From Lachnospiraceae bacterium (GTDB lineage Bacteria; Bacillota; Clostridia; Lachnospirales; Lachnospiraceae): a stretch of 64,000 nucleotides of DNA. The notes below the pieces were generated by a model. It searched no databases. It saw only the letters and a list, made by a program, of their open reading frames with translations, and had not been told where the DNA came from. A program made the translations under genes and the position numbers. The stretch spans positions 1-64,000 of the forward strand of contig JAFUAB010000022.1 in NCBI GenBank assembly GCA_017460885.1. Reading direction: 5' to 3'. The stretch's first letter is position 1. The number at the start of each line of letters is the position of its first letter. Shown here in pieces: positions 17,525-26,548 of this stretch.

Positions 17525-17558
17525 GACCTCATATTGCTTTGAAGTGGAATGGTAAAAT

Positions 17559-18455
17559 ATGGAGTATATTGACATTACGGCAGATAATGTAAACATTTTT
17601 TTCCCTGCGGCAGAGCAGTGGCTTATAGATGACCTTCGGCTCGGCCGATTTTTGGGCGTGGCCGCTATGGAGGCAGGAGAAAGCGTAGGACAGTTGGCGT
17701 ATACGATACGTCGTAACGAGGAAGGCAAAGGATGTTATGGCGCATTGTATTATCTCTCGGGGGATGAAGCTGTTATGGAGGCACTCCTGGAAGAGTATTA
17801 CGAGCGCTGTCTGGGCTTTGACGTAAGCCGGACTCTGGTAGAAACCCCTCTTAAAGAAACAGCGGATTTCCTGGCAAGGCACGGCTTTGAAATGGAGGAA
17901 GGCGAGAGCATCATTCTTACGTTTCCGCTGGAGGAACTGGAGAAGAATCCGGCACTGCAGGAAAACCTGCCTTCCACAATATGTGCGTTGTCAGAGGTAT
18001 CACCGCTGGAATGCAGGTATTTTCTACAGATGTACAGCGAACGGCTGAATAATATTCCTTTTTATAGTATTGAGTCTACGCCGATCGAACGGTATGATCC
18101 CGATATATCCTGCGTTTCTGTTACCCCGGACGGGATAGACGCTGCCTTTCTTTTGAGCTATGATGACGAGACCCGGACCGTATTTCCGGGGATTCTGGCC
18201 GGCTTTGGTAAGGATACACCCAGAACCTTACCCTATCTTCTGATATTTTCGGCGGCTGCCGCTTTACGGAAATATCCCCGGGATACCGGGGTTTACCTAT
18301 ACCGTCGCGACAAAAGGATCGCCAATCTCGTCAGCGCCATTCTGGGTGACATGAAGGGTGAAACCGTCTGGCATGGCATCATGGAGATGGACAACTTTGG
18401 TATGTGGGACAAACGTGCGATGAACAAATGGCGCTGGATCCGAAGGAATAAATGA
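17559..18455 (+). CDS. GNAT-like paralogue with degenerate acetyl-CoA loop
   Basis: A 298-residue protein 34 bp after the GNAT gene. It has the same two-half layout: an N-terminal half ending ADFLARHGFEMEEGES, as GNAT proteins end with a small hydrophobic strand, then a second half with LYRRDKRIANLVSAILGD. No R/QxxGxG/A loop is visible in either half, so acetyl-CoA binding is doubtful. It may act as a partner subunit of the gene before it. Function otherwise unknown. Confidence 0.55.
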   Translation: MEYIDITADNVNIFFPAAEQWLIDDLRLGRFLGVAAMEAGESVGQLAYTIRRNEEGKGCYGALYYLSGDEAVMEALLEEYYERCLGFDVSRTLVETPLKETADFLARHGFEMEEGESIILTFPLEELEKNPALQENLPSTICALSEVSPLECRYFLQMYSERLNNIPFYSIESTPIERYDPDISCVSVTPDGIDAAFLLSYDDETRTVFPGILAGFGKDTPRTLPYLLIFSAAAALRKYPRDTGVYLYRRDKRIANLVSAILGDMKGETVWHGIMEMDNFGMWDKRAMNKWRWIRRNK

Positions 18456-18518
18456 TCAAGCGCGGAAAGCTTTGAAATAGTGAGGAAAATTCCCCCATAA
18501 TATAAAAGGAAGAATGAT

Positions 18519-19295
18519 ATGGAAAACAAAGAAATACAGGAAAAATACGGCATAAGCAAAAAGATGGGTATCGGAATTCTCGTACAGACGATCCTTATCT
18601 GTTTTGTGCTGGTGGTTACACTGGTCGGGCTTGTTGCCAGATTTCACAGTGTTCAGAGAGTGATCGTTTATACCGGTCAGACGGTGGTTTGTATCGGCTT
18701 TATCCTTCTCGGTTTTGTGCAGTTTAAGAAGCGGGACAGGAATCTGCTGCAGTTTCTGCTCTATCTGTATGCTTTTCTGGAGATATTCAGATCAGCTTTC
18801 TTAAATACCAACGGCATCGGAATGTTTGTTTCGGGTATATCCAGACTGCTGCTTGCAGCGATCGGAGTCGGATGCGTCCTGATCGCTGAACGCGCGGATA
18901 AACAGGAAAGCCGGATAATCGCCATGTGCCTGCTGATCCTGGAGCTGGTTCTTTATCTGGTTTTCATTTTCGGTTATCCGGGAATGATGTACGGCAGACT
19001 GAATCGCTATTTCCCGTTAGTGAATATTTTTATTACCGGATCCGTCAATCTTTTCCTTCAGGCCAAATTCGAGCAGCTGGGAGCAGCAGACGACAGCTCG
19101 GGTGTAAAAAACTTCAGCCGTGTTGCCGTTATTTCGGTTATCGTGTCAGTTGCAATTGCAATCGCATCCCTTTCGGCGGTAAGCTATGACCACTCAAAAC
19201 GGATGAAAGAGGAAGCGGCTTCACAGACAGAAAGCACCGGGGGTTCCGACACTTCGGATACAGGATCCGGCGAAACACAGGGTCAGTCAGAATAG
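18519..19295 (+). CDS. Multi-pass membrane protein of unknown function
   Basis: A 258-residue protein with about six to seven hydrophobic segments between residues 20 and 230, and a hydrophilic C-terminal tail rich in Ser, Thr, Glu and Gly (about residues 232-258). No family is recognised. The start at 18519 follows AAAGGAAG. It is on the same strand as the GNAT-like pair, with a 63-bp gap, so it may belong to the same unit. Confidence 0.6.
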   Translation: MENKEIQEKYGISKKMGIGILVQTILICFVLVVTLVGLVARFHSVQRVIVYTGQTVVCIGFILLGFVQFKKRDRNLLQFLLYLYAFLEIFRSAFLNTNGIGMFVSGISRLLLAAIGVGCVLIAERADKQESRIIAMCLLILELVLYLVFIFGYPGMMYGRLNRYFPLVNIFITGSVNLFLQAKFEQLGAADDSSGVKNFSRVAVISVIVSVAIAIASLSAVSYDHSKRMKEEAASQTESTGGSDTSDTGSGETQGQSE

Positions 19296-19318
19296 AGAAT
19301 TGACCGGGCGCATTTGCT

Positions 19319-19540
19319 ATGGCAATGAAGGATATTAAGGATGCTGAGATTCAGCTGACCGGAATTAATGAGAACAATAAAGGGTATTTCTGGGAGAACA
19401 TGCCTTCCGAGGCATACTTTGCCGTAGGACACTCGGGGACGGAGTCAGTGGTTCATTTTTTGACACCCGGGGACGGAGTCAGAGGTTCATTTTTATTTGC
19501 CGATCAGATTGTCGATGAATTTACGCGCAATATTATGTAA
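19319..19540 (+). other. Doubtful 73-codon frame overlapping repeats and the LysR gene
   Basis: The frame starts MAMKDIKDAEIQLTGINENN and runs through two GGGGACGG repeats into the antisense of the LysR gene. The first 38 codons could be a remnant of a real gene; the rest is repeat sequence. I see no family. Probably not a functional gene as it stands. Confidence 0.25.
19435..19494 (+). repeat. Two tandem GGGGACGG-type repeats
   Basis: Two 26-bp units with one difference, each starting GGGGACGGAGTCAG and ending GGTTCATTTTT, lie at 19435-19460 and 19469-19494 (34-bp period). The second copy ends at the stop codon of the LysR gene. Intergenic elements beginning GGGGACGG are common in Clostridia and other anaerobes and are often linked to REP-associated tyrosine transposases. 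A diverged copy is at 2666-2715. Confidence 0.7.
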
Positions 19541-20389
19541 TGGGTGTTCGTCAGAATATATCAGGACATATGATGCGCGTATGTCTTTATCCGAGATCGT
19601 TTTGATGCATACACTTTCATGGTCTGTAACGATATCTTCTACAGCTGCGGGATAAATGGCAACTCCCAGACCCTGGCGGCATAATTCATACGCGGTCACC
19701 ACGTTTGAAATGCGTGCGATCACGTGAGGCATCTTTTCACCGCCGCCAAGCCAGTCGCTGATCTCGCGCAGCCGTGATTCCCTTGAAGGAATGATCAGAT
19801 CGCAGTCTGCAAGCTCGAGCATGGATATGGTCTGTGAATCCGTGCATGCAAGGGGATGACCGGCAGGGATCATGGCGACCCAGGGCTCGGTATATAAGTG
19901 ATGGGAGTGTATTCCCTGCGGATCATAGGGTTCCATAATCAGACCGACGTCACTCAACCCCTTATGAATGCGGTTAACTACTTCATCGGAATTTCCATTC
20001 CAAAAACTATATTGTACATCCGGATACAGCTTGGAGAATTCCGATACCAGCTTTGCCATGATGTTTGGGCCTTTGCCCTCAACCTCTGCCAGATACAGGG
20101 TTCCCTGCAGTCCTTTGCTTACGTTGCGCACGTCGGCGATCGACTGCTCTGTCATTGAGAGTATTCTGGTCGCATAGTCCCTGAAGAGCACTCCTTCTTC
20201 GGTCAGCTTGAGCGAATGATGCTCCCTGACAAAGAGAGGCGTGCCGAGTTCTTCCTCGAGGTCCCTGATCTGACGGCTCAGGGGAGGCTGTGCGATCATC
20301 AGCCGCTCCGCAGCCCGCGTAAAGTTCATCTCTTCTGCCAATGTCACGAAATAGCGTAAGTGCCTTAGTTCCAATCCAAAAATCTCCAT
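19493..20389 (-). CDS. LysR-family transcriptional regulator
   Basis: A 298-residue LysR-type regulator. The N-terminal winged helix-turn-helix (residues 5-65) contains FTRAAERLMIAQPPLSRQI, and the C-terminal type 2 periplasmic-binding-fold effector domain spans about 92-298. Regulators of the CatR/BenM/CynR kind have this length. The target would normally be divergent, but the DNA to its right carries only a short doubtful ORF before purF. A 15-bp inverted repeat lies 72 bp upstream of its start. Its stop abuts a GGGGACGG repeat. The effector is unknown. Confidence 0.88.
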   Translation of the reverse strand: MEIFGLELRHLRYFVTLAEEMNFTRAAERLMIAQPPLSRQIRDLEEELGTPLFVREHHSLKLTEEGVLFRDYATRILSMTEQSIADVRNVSKGLQGTLYLAEVEGKGPNIMAKLVSEFSKLYPDVQYSFWNGNSDEVVNRIHKGLSDVGLIMEPYDPQGIHSHHLYTEPWVAMIPAGHPLACTDSQTISMLELADCDLIIPSRESRLREISDWLGGGEKMPHVIARISNVVTAYELCRQGLGVAIYPAAVEDIVTDHESVCIKTISDKDIRASYVLIYSDEHPLHNIARKFIDNLIGK

Positions 20390-20460
20390 ATCAGACCGGG
20401 GCAGATCCGGTGCAAATGCACTTTCGGCTGACCCGGGAAGACAAAACGTGGGAACGAATA

Positions 20461-20475
20461 ATACCTAAAAGGTAT
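20461..20475. promoter_or_regulatory. Inverted repeat, candidate LysR binding site
   Basis: ATACCT-AAA-AGGTAT is a perfect 6-bp dyad with a T-N11-A-like layout of the type LysR regulators bind. It lies between the LysR gene and the short ORF at 20510. Confidence 0.4.
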
Positions 20476-20825
20476 CATGACCCATTCATTATATGTATTT
20501 TACTATAGTATGTCAAAGGTCTATCATAAGATCAACAAGCAAACAGGTTCCGCAAAAGCAAAGCAGAGAATCAAAGCACTACTTGATGAACGCATGACTG
20601 AGATTCAAAGCACTGCGTGATGCAGACGCTGGGTGACCGCGGAGCTTCAGCCGGGAGGCAATGGCCTTTCGGAAAAACAAAGGGGGAAATCATTATGTTT
20701 AAGAAAATTGAGATGTTTTTGGAAGAAGTTTACGCTGAGTTTTCATACGGAGTTCGCGGTTAAGGATTGCGGGGCAAAAATAGTTCGATTTGAAGCCGGT
20801 ATAAGATCGGAATATAAAATCAGGC
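20476..20825. other. Gene-poor stretch with a 36-codon ORF and no clear gene
   Basis: An ATG at 20510 opens a 36-codon frame, MSKVYHKINKQTGSAKAKQR and onward, ending at 20620. Its end holds an imperfect 20-bp direct repeat around ATCAAAGCACT, so it may be a remnant. An ATG at 20695 opens a 22-codon frame. Neither resembles a known protein. A longer frame over 20633-20932 runs through the purF leader and is not credible. Confidence 0.35.
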
Positions 20826-20906
20826 TTGACAAAATCCCTTTCATGGTTTTAAATATGGTTTTGAAAGAGGCAAAGGCGCTTCGACATAATGTCGGAGCGC
20901 CTTTTT
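20826..20906 (+). promoter_or_regulatory. purF promoter and CAAAGGCG leader hairpin
   Basis: TTGACA at 20826-20831 with a weak TAAATA -10 at 20850-20855 places transcription start near 20862. CAAAGGCG begins at 20871. The hairpin has a 13-bp stem (20874-20886 with 20890-20902), a TAA loop and a T-run (20902-20906). It is an intrinsic-terminator shape between promoter and gene, i.e. an attenuator. The same CAAAGGCG opening occurs before glnN, amt-PII and gltB. Confidence 0.65.
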
Positions 20907-20938
20907 GGTTGTGCGCCATGGGCGTTCTCTAATGAACC

Positions 20939-22336
20939 ATGGGGACGATGAGTATGGATGAGATCAGAGAGGAATGCGGAGTATTCGGAATATGGAACGC
21001 CCCCGGATCACAGGTCAGTCAGGACATATATTACGGACTGACAGCGCTTCAGCATCGGGGTCAGGAATCCGCAGGAGTAGCGACATGTGATACGACGGGT
21101 GAAAGAGGCAATATCTGTATCCGTAAGGATATGGGACTTGTATCGGAGGTATTCGATGAGGCTGCTCTATCAGACCTGAAGGGCAACATCGGCATAGGGC
21201 ATGTCAGATATTCCACTACCGGAGACAGTAGCATACAGAATGCTCAGCCGATAGCCTTTCAATATCTCAAGGGCTCGCTTGCCCTGGTTCATAACGGCAA
21301 CATAGTAAATGCCGGAGAGATCAAGACCCGGCTTCTCAAAGAGGGCTGTGTGTTTGGAGCAACGACGGACTCGGAAGTGATCGCAACGCTGATCGCCAGG
21401 ATCAGAGCCCGTACCGGTTCCATCGAGGAAGCGGCGGAGGAAGCCGCTAAACAGCTTATCGGCGGGTATGCACTGATCATTATGAGCCCCAGAAAGCTGG
21501 TTGCTGTCAGAGATCCTTTGGGTATAAAGCCGTTATGTATCGGCAGGACAAAGGAAGGATATGTCATAGCATCCGAAAGCTGCGGATTGACTGCGATCGA
21601 TGCGGAGTTTGTCAGAGACGTTGAACCGGGGGAGATAGTAATCCTCTCTAAAGATGGGATCAGATCCGCATACCGGCCATCAACGCATCACAAAACAGCT
21701 CATTGCATTTTTGAGTACATATATTTCGCACGTCTGGATTCGGTGATGGACAGCGTAAGTGTATACGAGGCAAGAATGCGAGGGGGAATGGCTCTGGCCA
21801 AAGCCCATCCGGCAGATGCAGATGTGGTGACAGGCGTTCCGGAATCGGGCATAACCGCTGCAGTCGGGTTTGCGTTAGAATCCGGGATCCCATTTGTACA
21901 TGCCTTTCACAAGAACAGCTACATCGGACGCACGTTCATCAAGCCGACGCAGGCTGAGCGGGAGTCCGCGGTGCACATGAAGCTGAACGTGATACCGGAT
22001 GTCGTAAAGGACAGACGGGTCGTCCTGATCGATGATTCCATAGTCAGGGGCACTACCATCGCAGGACTGATCTCAATGATGAGGCAGGCCGGAGCGAGAG
22101 AGGTTCATGTACGGATCAGTTCACCGCCGTTTCTGTATCCGTGTTATTACGGAACCGACGTTCCGGACAATTCGGAACTGATCGCCAGCAGCATGACTAC
22201 CGAAGAGATCCGTGCCCGCATAGGAGCGGATTCACTTGGGTACATGAGACTGGAAGACCTGGATCGAATGACAGGTGACATAGGAGTCTGTAAGGCGTGC
22301 TTTGACGGGGAATATCCCGCTGAAGAACCCTCATAA
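20939..22336 (+). CDS. purF: Amidophosphoribosyltransferase (glutamine PRPP amidotransferase)
   Basis: First committed step of purine synthesis: transfers glutamine amide nitrogen to PRPP. Up to 465 residues. The glutaminase domain starts at the catalytic Cys of EECGVFGIW, which is exposed after removal of a propeptide; ATGs at 20939, 20948 and 20954 would give propeptides of 12, 9 or 7 residues. The phosphoribosyltransferase motif VVLIDDSIVRGTT is intact. Cysteines matching the 4Fe-4S ligands of the B. subtilis type are present (AHCIFEY and CKACFDGEYP). The gene stands apart from other pur genes and heads the glutamine cluster, with the same type of leader as glnN, amt-PII and gltB. Confidence 0.93.
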   Translation: MGTMSMDEIREECGVFGIWNAPGSQVSQDIYYGLTALQHRGQESAGVATCDTTGERGNICIRKDMGLVSEVFDEAALSDLKGNIGIGHVRYSTTGDSSIQNAQPIAFQYLKGSLALVHNGNIVNAGEIKTRLLKEGCVFGATTDSEVIATLIARIRARTGSIEEAAEEAAKQLIGGYALIIMSPRKLVAVRDPLGIKPLCIGRTKEGYVIASESCGLTAIDAEFVRDVEPGEIVILSKDGIRSAYRPSTHHKTAHCIFEYIYFARLDSVMDSVSVYEARMRGGMALAKAHPADADVVTGVPESGITAAVGFALESGIPFVHAFHKNSYIGRTFIKPTQAERESAVHMKLNVIPDVVKDRRVVLIDDSIVRGTTIAGLISMMRQAGAREVHVRISSPPFLYPCYYGTDVPDNSELIASSMTTEEIRARIGADSLGYMRLEDLDRMTGDIGVCKACFDGEYPAEEPS

Positions 22337-22359
22337 GCTTTTTAACATAATAAAGTGAG

Positions 22360-22402
22360 CAAAGGCGCTCAGTGATTCTAAATGAGTCATTGGGCGCTTT
22401 TT
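22360..22402 (+). promoter_or_regulatory. glnN leader hairpin with CAAAGGCG
   Basis: CAAAGGCG at 22360-22367 opens a stem that pairs AAAGGCGCTCAGTGA with TCATTGGGCGCTTTT (G-T pairs included), loop of about 11 nt, T-run 22398-22402. It lies 23 bp after the purF stop, so it could also end purF transcription. A clear promoter is not seen; AT-rich TTTAACATAAT at 22341-22351 may supply a -10. Confidence 0.55.
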
Positions 22403-22439
22403 CTTTAATACAAAACCAGGATCAGAGAGGAGAAGAATT

Positions 22440-24536
22440 ATGGAGAAAATACCTGAGATTTACGGCAAACTTGTTTTTAACGACAGGATCATGAGGGACA
22501 AGCTCCCGGGTGATGTGTACAAGGCCCTGCGTAAGACCATCAAAAAGGGCACGCATCTGGAGCTGGACGTGGCCAATGCGGTAGCCATAGCCATGAAGGA
22601 ATGGGCAGTGGAAAACGGAGCTACCCACTTTACCCACTGGTTCCAGCCCATGACCGGGTACACTGCGGAAAAGCATGACAGCTTTATCTCACCCACCGAT
22701 GACGGACAGGTCATCATGGAGTTCTCGGGCAAGGAGCTGGTCAAGGGTGAACCCGATGCTTCATCCTTCCCCTCCGGAGGCATCAGAGCCACGTTCGAGG
22801 CCAGGGGCTATACCGCGTGGGATCCTTCTTCACCGGCCTTCATCAAGGACGGAACTCTGTGCATCCCCACAGCATTCTGTTCATACACCGGCGAGGCTCT
22901 GGACAAAAAGACTCCGCTGCTGCGCTCCATGGATGCACTCAGCAAGGAGGCCGTACAGATCCTTAGGCTGCTTGGGAACGACGACATAGAGAGTGTGATC
23001 ACTACGGTGGGACCGGAGCAGGAATACTTTCTGATAGATGAAAAGGACTATGCCAAAAGACGTGATCTGATATTTACGGGCAGGACGCTTATCGGCGCGC
23101 CATCGCCCAAGGGACAGGAGATGGACGATCATTATTTCGGCGCTCTTCGTCCGAGAGTATCGGCATACATGCATGACCTGGATCTGGAGCTGTGGAAGCT
23201 GGGAATACCCGCCAAGACCAAGCACAATGAGGTGGCTCCTGCGCAGCATGAGCTCGCTCCGGTCTTTGATACCACTAATGTGGCGGTAGACCGTAACCAG
23301 CTGACCATGGAGGTTATGAAAAAGACAGCCAAGAAGCACGGGCTGGTGTGCCTGCTGCATGAGAAGCCCTTTGCCGGGATCAACGGATCCGGCAAGCATA
23401 ACAACTGGTCAATGACGACCAATACAGGCATCAACCTGCTGGATCCCGGCAAGACACCTGCCGAGAATACCCAGTTTCTCATCTTCCTGGCAGCGATCAT
23501 CAAGGCCGTGGACGAATATGCGGATATGATGCGTCTAAGCGTGGCATCAGCAGGAAACGATCACAGGCTCGGGGCCAACGAGGCTCCTCCCGCCATTATT
23601 TCGATCTTCCTCGGAGACGAGCTGACGGCGGTCATAGATTCCATCAAAAACGACACGTTCTTTAAGAGGGATGAGAACGTCGTGATGGAGACGGGAGCAG
23701 CGGTAATTCCTCATTTCAACAGGGACAATACCGACAGAAACCGTACCTCGCCGTTTGCCTTTACCGGCAACAAGTTTGAGTTCAGGTCGCTGGGATCATC
23801 CGCATCGGTTGCTACGCCGAACATAGTGCTCAACACCGCGGTTGCCGACGCGCTTTCGGATTTCTATGAGGTACTTAAGGATGTTCCGAAGGATAAGCTG
23901 GATGAAAGCGTACATGCCCTTATTAAGGACACGTTTGCGAAACACGAGAGGATCATCTTCAACGGAAACGGATATACCGACGAATGGGTCAAAGAGGCGG
24001 CTGACAGAGGACTGGATAACCTTAAGTCCACACCTGACGTGCTGCCCAGGTTCATAGCGGATAAGAGCATTAACCTGTTTACTAAGCACGGCATCTTCAC
24101 GGAGACCGAGATCAGGTCCAGGTATGAGATCCTGCTGGAAAACTACTGCAAGACCATTCACATCGAGGCATGTACCCTTCGCGAGATGATCAGACAGGAT
24201 TTCGCACCGGCCGTTGTCAAATACATGGAATCGCTTTCAAGGAGTATCCTGAGCAAAAAACAGATATCCTCACGTATTTCCACCTCAGCGGAAGAGAAAA
24301 TGCTGGAAAAGGTTTCGGCGGAGTATGAGGCGCTTTACGTGGCACTTGAAAAGCTGGATGCCGATATAGAAAAGGCGGAGACTATGGAAGACGGGCTGGA
24401 TCTGGCCAAGTTTTATCATGATCCGGTATTTAAGGACATGGAGAAGGTCAGGAGCATAGCGGATGGCATAGAGATACATATTCCCGAGGAATTCCTGCCT
24501 TATCCGACATATTCCAGGATACTGTTCTATGTGTAA
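22440..24536 (+). CDS. glnN: Glutamine synthetase type III
   Basis: A 698-residue enzyme making glutamine from glutamate, ammonia and ATP. Length and features are those of GS III (about 700 residues, against 450 for GS I): the N-terminal THFTHWFQPMTG motif, GPEQEYFLID, KHNEVAPAQHELAPVF, NGSGKHNNWSM and FEFRSLGSSAS. The C-terminal 200 residues are the GS III-specific helical region. GAGGAGAAG precedes the ATG. It is likely the main ammonia-assimilating synthetase here, since the second one at 38738 is short and diverged. Expression is probably set by the leader hairpin at 22360. Confidence 0.95.
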   Translation: MEKIPEIYGKLVFNDRIMRDKLPGDVYKALRKTIKKGTHLELDVANAVAIAMKEWAVENGATHFTHWFQPMTGYTAEKHDSFISPTDDGQVIMEFSGKELVKGEPDASSFPSGGIRATFEARGYTAWDPSSPAFIKDGTLCIPTAFCSYTGEALDKKTPLLRSMDALSKEAVQILRLLGNDDIESVITTVGPEQEYFLIDEKDYAKRRDLIFTGRTLIGAPSPKGQEMDDHYFGALRPRVSAYMHDLDLELWKLGIPAKTKHNEVAPAQHELAPVFDTTNVAVDRNQLTMEVMKKTAKKHGLVCLLHEKPFAGINGSGKHNNWSMTTNTGINLLDPGKTPAENTQFLIFLAAIIKAVDEYADMMRLSVASAGNDHRLGANEAPPAIISIFLGDELTAVIDSIKNDTFFKRDENVVMETGAAVIPHFNRDNTDRNRTSPFAFTGNKFEFRSLGSSASVATPNIVLNTAVADALSDFYEVLKDVPKDKLDESVHALIKDTFAKHERIIFNGNGYTDEWVKEAADRGLDNLKSTPDVLPRFIADKSINLFTKHGIFTETEIRSRYEILLENYCKTIHIEACTLREMIRQDFAPAVVKYMESLSRSILSKKQISSRISTSAEEKMLEKVSAEYEALYVALEKLDADIEKAETMEDGLDLAKFYHDPVFKDMEKVRSIADGIEIHIPEEFLPYPTYSRILFYV

Positions 24537-24566
24537 AATCAAAAAATAATACAGGATAACTGATCG

Positions 24567-24602
24567 CAAAGGCGCGGATGTGGAAACATGTTCGCGCTTT
24601 TT
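24567..24602 (+). promoter_or_regulatory. amt-PII leader hairpin with CAAAGGCG
   Basis: CAAAGGCG at 24567-24574, an 11-bp stem (24572-24582 with 24587-24597, three to four G-T pairs), a GAAA tetraloop and a T-run (24598-24602). AT-rich TAATAC at 24547-24552 has the same distance to CAAAGGCG as the -10 elements of purF and gltB. The element is 30 bp after the glnN stop and could also terminate glnN. Confidence 0.55.
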
Positions 24603-24655
24603 GCATATATTTACAGATCATTCACGAAAGACGTGATGACAGAGAGGAGAAGATT

Positions 24656-26425
24656 ATGGAAGAGATCATGAGTTTGATTAACAGTGAGGTGTACGGAGTC
24701 TGGTTCCTTATAGGAGCAGCTCTCGTATTCTGGATGCAGGCAGGGTTTGCAATGTGTGAGGCCGGTTTTACCAGAGCCAAGAACGCGGGCAACATCATCA
24801 TGAAGAACCTGATGGACTTCTGCATAGGTACCGTAATGTGGTTCATTTGCGGAGCATCATTGATGCTGGGTGAAAACATCCTGAACGGATTTGCGGGTGG
24901 ATTCAGCTTTGACGTGTTCACGAACTATGGCAATTTTGATTACTCCGCGTTCGTGTTCAATCTGGTATTCTGTGCGACCACAGCCACGATCGTTTCAGGA
25001 TCGATGGCAGAGAGAACCAAGTTCTCCAGCTATTGCATTTATTCGGCAGTGATAAGCGCGATCATCTACCCGATAGAGGCACACTGGACCTGGGGAGGAG
25101 GCTTTCTGGCACAGTGGGGATTCCACGATTATGCGGGATCCAACTGCATCCATATGGTAGGCGGTATTTGCGCATTCATCGGAGCATGGATGCTGGGACC
25201 CCGTATCGGAAAATTTGAACGTGACAAAGCAGGTAAAGTGACCAAAGTAAATGCCTTCCCCGGACATAATCTCGTAATAGCGGCTCTCGGGGTATTCATC
25301 CTCTGGCTCGGCTGGTACGGATTCAACGGTGCGGCAGCGACGGATGTTCCCACACTGGGATCGGTATTTCTGACCACAACGGTAGCGCCTGCAGTAGCGA
25401 CGGTCGTATGCATGATCTTCACCTGGATCAAATACGGCAAGCCCGACGTATCGATGTGCCTGAATGCATCACTGGCAGGACTTGTGGCCATTACTGCGCC
25501 GTGTGACGTCACTGACTGTGCCGGAGCAGCCATCATAGGAGCGGTAGCCGGTCTGCTGGTGGTATTCGGAGTATGGTTCAACGATAACGTGACTCATGTC
25601 GACGATCCCGTCGGTGCCGTGGCAGTACATATGTTAAACGGCATCTGGGGAACCATCGCGGTAGGTCTTTTTGCGACAAGTACGGCACCCGGATTTGAGA
25701 TCGCAGGGATCACCGAAGGCCTTTTCTACGGCGGAGGATTCGCTCAACTCGGCAAACAGCTGGGAGGGATGTTCATCACCATTGCATGGACGGTAGTGAC
25801 GATCCTGATAGCGTTTACGATCATCAAAAAGACCATTGGCTTAAGGGTCAGCGAGGAAGAGGAAATATCGGGACTGGATTCCACCGAACACGGACTTCCG
25901 TCGGCGTATGCGGGCTTTGCGATCATGGATATCGCCAACACCATGACTATGGAAGTAAATGAGAATACTAATCTGGGTTCGGAAAGCTATGACGAGGCAT
26001 CGGAGGCAAAGAGGAACGCGGCAGTGCCCGTGATCCGTGAGGCACAGTCGCCGATCCCGGAGATGAACACAGGTATATCCAAGGTGGTCATCATAGCCAA
26101 GCTTTCCCGCTATGACAAGCTGCGCAAGGCCATGAACGAACTGGGAGTTACAGGCATGACCGTCACTCAGGTCATGGGATGCGGAGTGCAAAAAGGAGCA
26201 GGTGAAAAATACCGCGGCGTTGAGATCGATTCCACTCTGCTTCCCAAGGTTAAGCTTGAGGTAGTTGTCAGCGCGATACCGGTTGATAACGTGATAGAAG
26301 CAGCGAAGAAAGCACTGTATACCGGTCACATAGGCGATGGCAAGATATTCGTATATAACGTGCAGAAGGTCGTAAAGATCAGAACGGGAGAAGAGGATTA
26401 CGATGCACTGCAGGACGTAGAATAA
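24656..26425 (+). CDS. Ammonium transporter fused to a PII signal protein
   Basis: A 589-residue fusion. Residues 1-410 are an Amt/Mep channel with about eleven membrane segments and both pore histidines recognisable (SNCIHMVGG and AVHMLNGIWG). A hydrophilic linker (about 410-470) leads to a complete GlnB/GlnK-type PII domain (about 472-589), with T-loop QKGAGEKYRG and the ATP-binding signature TGHIGDGKIFVYNV. PII normally is a separate trimer that plugs Amt; here each Amt subunit carries its own. The position of the uridylylated Tyr51 is Ile (RGVEI), so control must be by nucleotides and 2-oxoglutarate alone. GAGGAGAAG sets the start at 24656. Confidence 0.93.
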   Translation: MEEIMSLINSEVYGVWFLIGAALVFWMQAGFAMCEAGFTRAKNAGNIIMKNLMDFCIGTVMWFICGASLMLGENILNGFAGGFSFDVFTNYGNFDYSAFVFNLVFCATTATIVSGSMAERTKFSSYCIYSAVISAIIYPIEAHWTWGGGFLAQWGFHDYAGSNCIHMVGGICAFIGAWMLGPRIGKFERDKAGKVTKVNAFPGHNLVIAALGVFILWLGWYGFNGAAATDVPTLGSVFLTTTVAPAVATVVCMIFTWIKYGKPDVSMCLNASLAGLVAITAPCDVTDCAGAAIIGAVAGLLVVFGVWFNDNVTHVDDPVGAVAVHMLNGIWGTIAVGLFATSTAPGFEIAGITEGLFYGGGFAQLGKQLGGMFITIAWTVVTILIAFTIIKKTIGLRVSEEEEISGLDSTEHGLPSAYAGFAIMDIANTMTMEVNENTNLGSESYDEASEAKRNAAVPVIREAQSPIPEMNTGISKVVIIAKLSRYDKLRKAMNELGVTGMTVTQVMGCGVQKGAGEKYRGVEIDSTLLPKVKLEVVVSAIPVDNVIEAAKKALYTGHIGDGKIFVYNVQKVVKIRTGEEDYDALQDVE

Positions 26426-26445
26426 GCTGATCTCCAAATGGTTTT

Positions 26446-26535
26446 GTATACTTGTACAGGTGGGCCCCGGGACATCCCGGGGTTTGCCGTATAAAGACAA
26501 AAATGTCTTGACAAAATCGTATACCTGTATACAAT
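26446..26535 (+). promoter_or_regulatory. gltB promoter with paired GTATAC operator-like sites
   Basis: TTGACA (26508-26513), 16-bp spacer, TACAAT (26530-26535) is a strong promoter. The palindromic GTATACCTGTATAC (26519-26532) covers spacer and -10. A related site, GTATACTTGTACA, lies at 26446-26458, 73 bp upstream or about seven helical turns. The pair looks like an operator for a repressor, perhaps with looping; the protein is not identifiable here. Confidence 0.6.
26465..26482 (+). terminator. GC-rich hairpin after amt-PII
   Basis: CCCCGGGA and TCCCGGGG form an 8-bp stem around CA, 40 bp after the amt-PII stop. Only TTT follows, so termination would be weak. Confidence 0.4.
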
Positions 26536-26548
26536 AGTATGAGATGGA

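Noticed and set aside
20633-20932. 99-codon plus-strand frame before purF
   Set aside because: It runs through the purF promoter and leader hairpin and resembles no protein.
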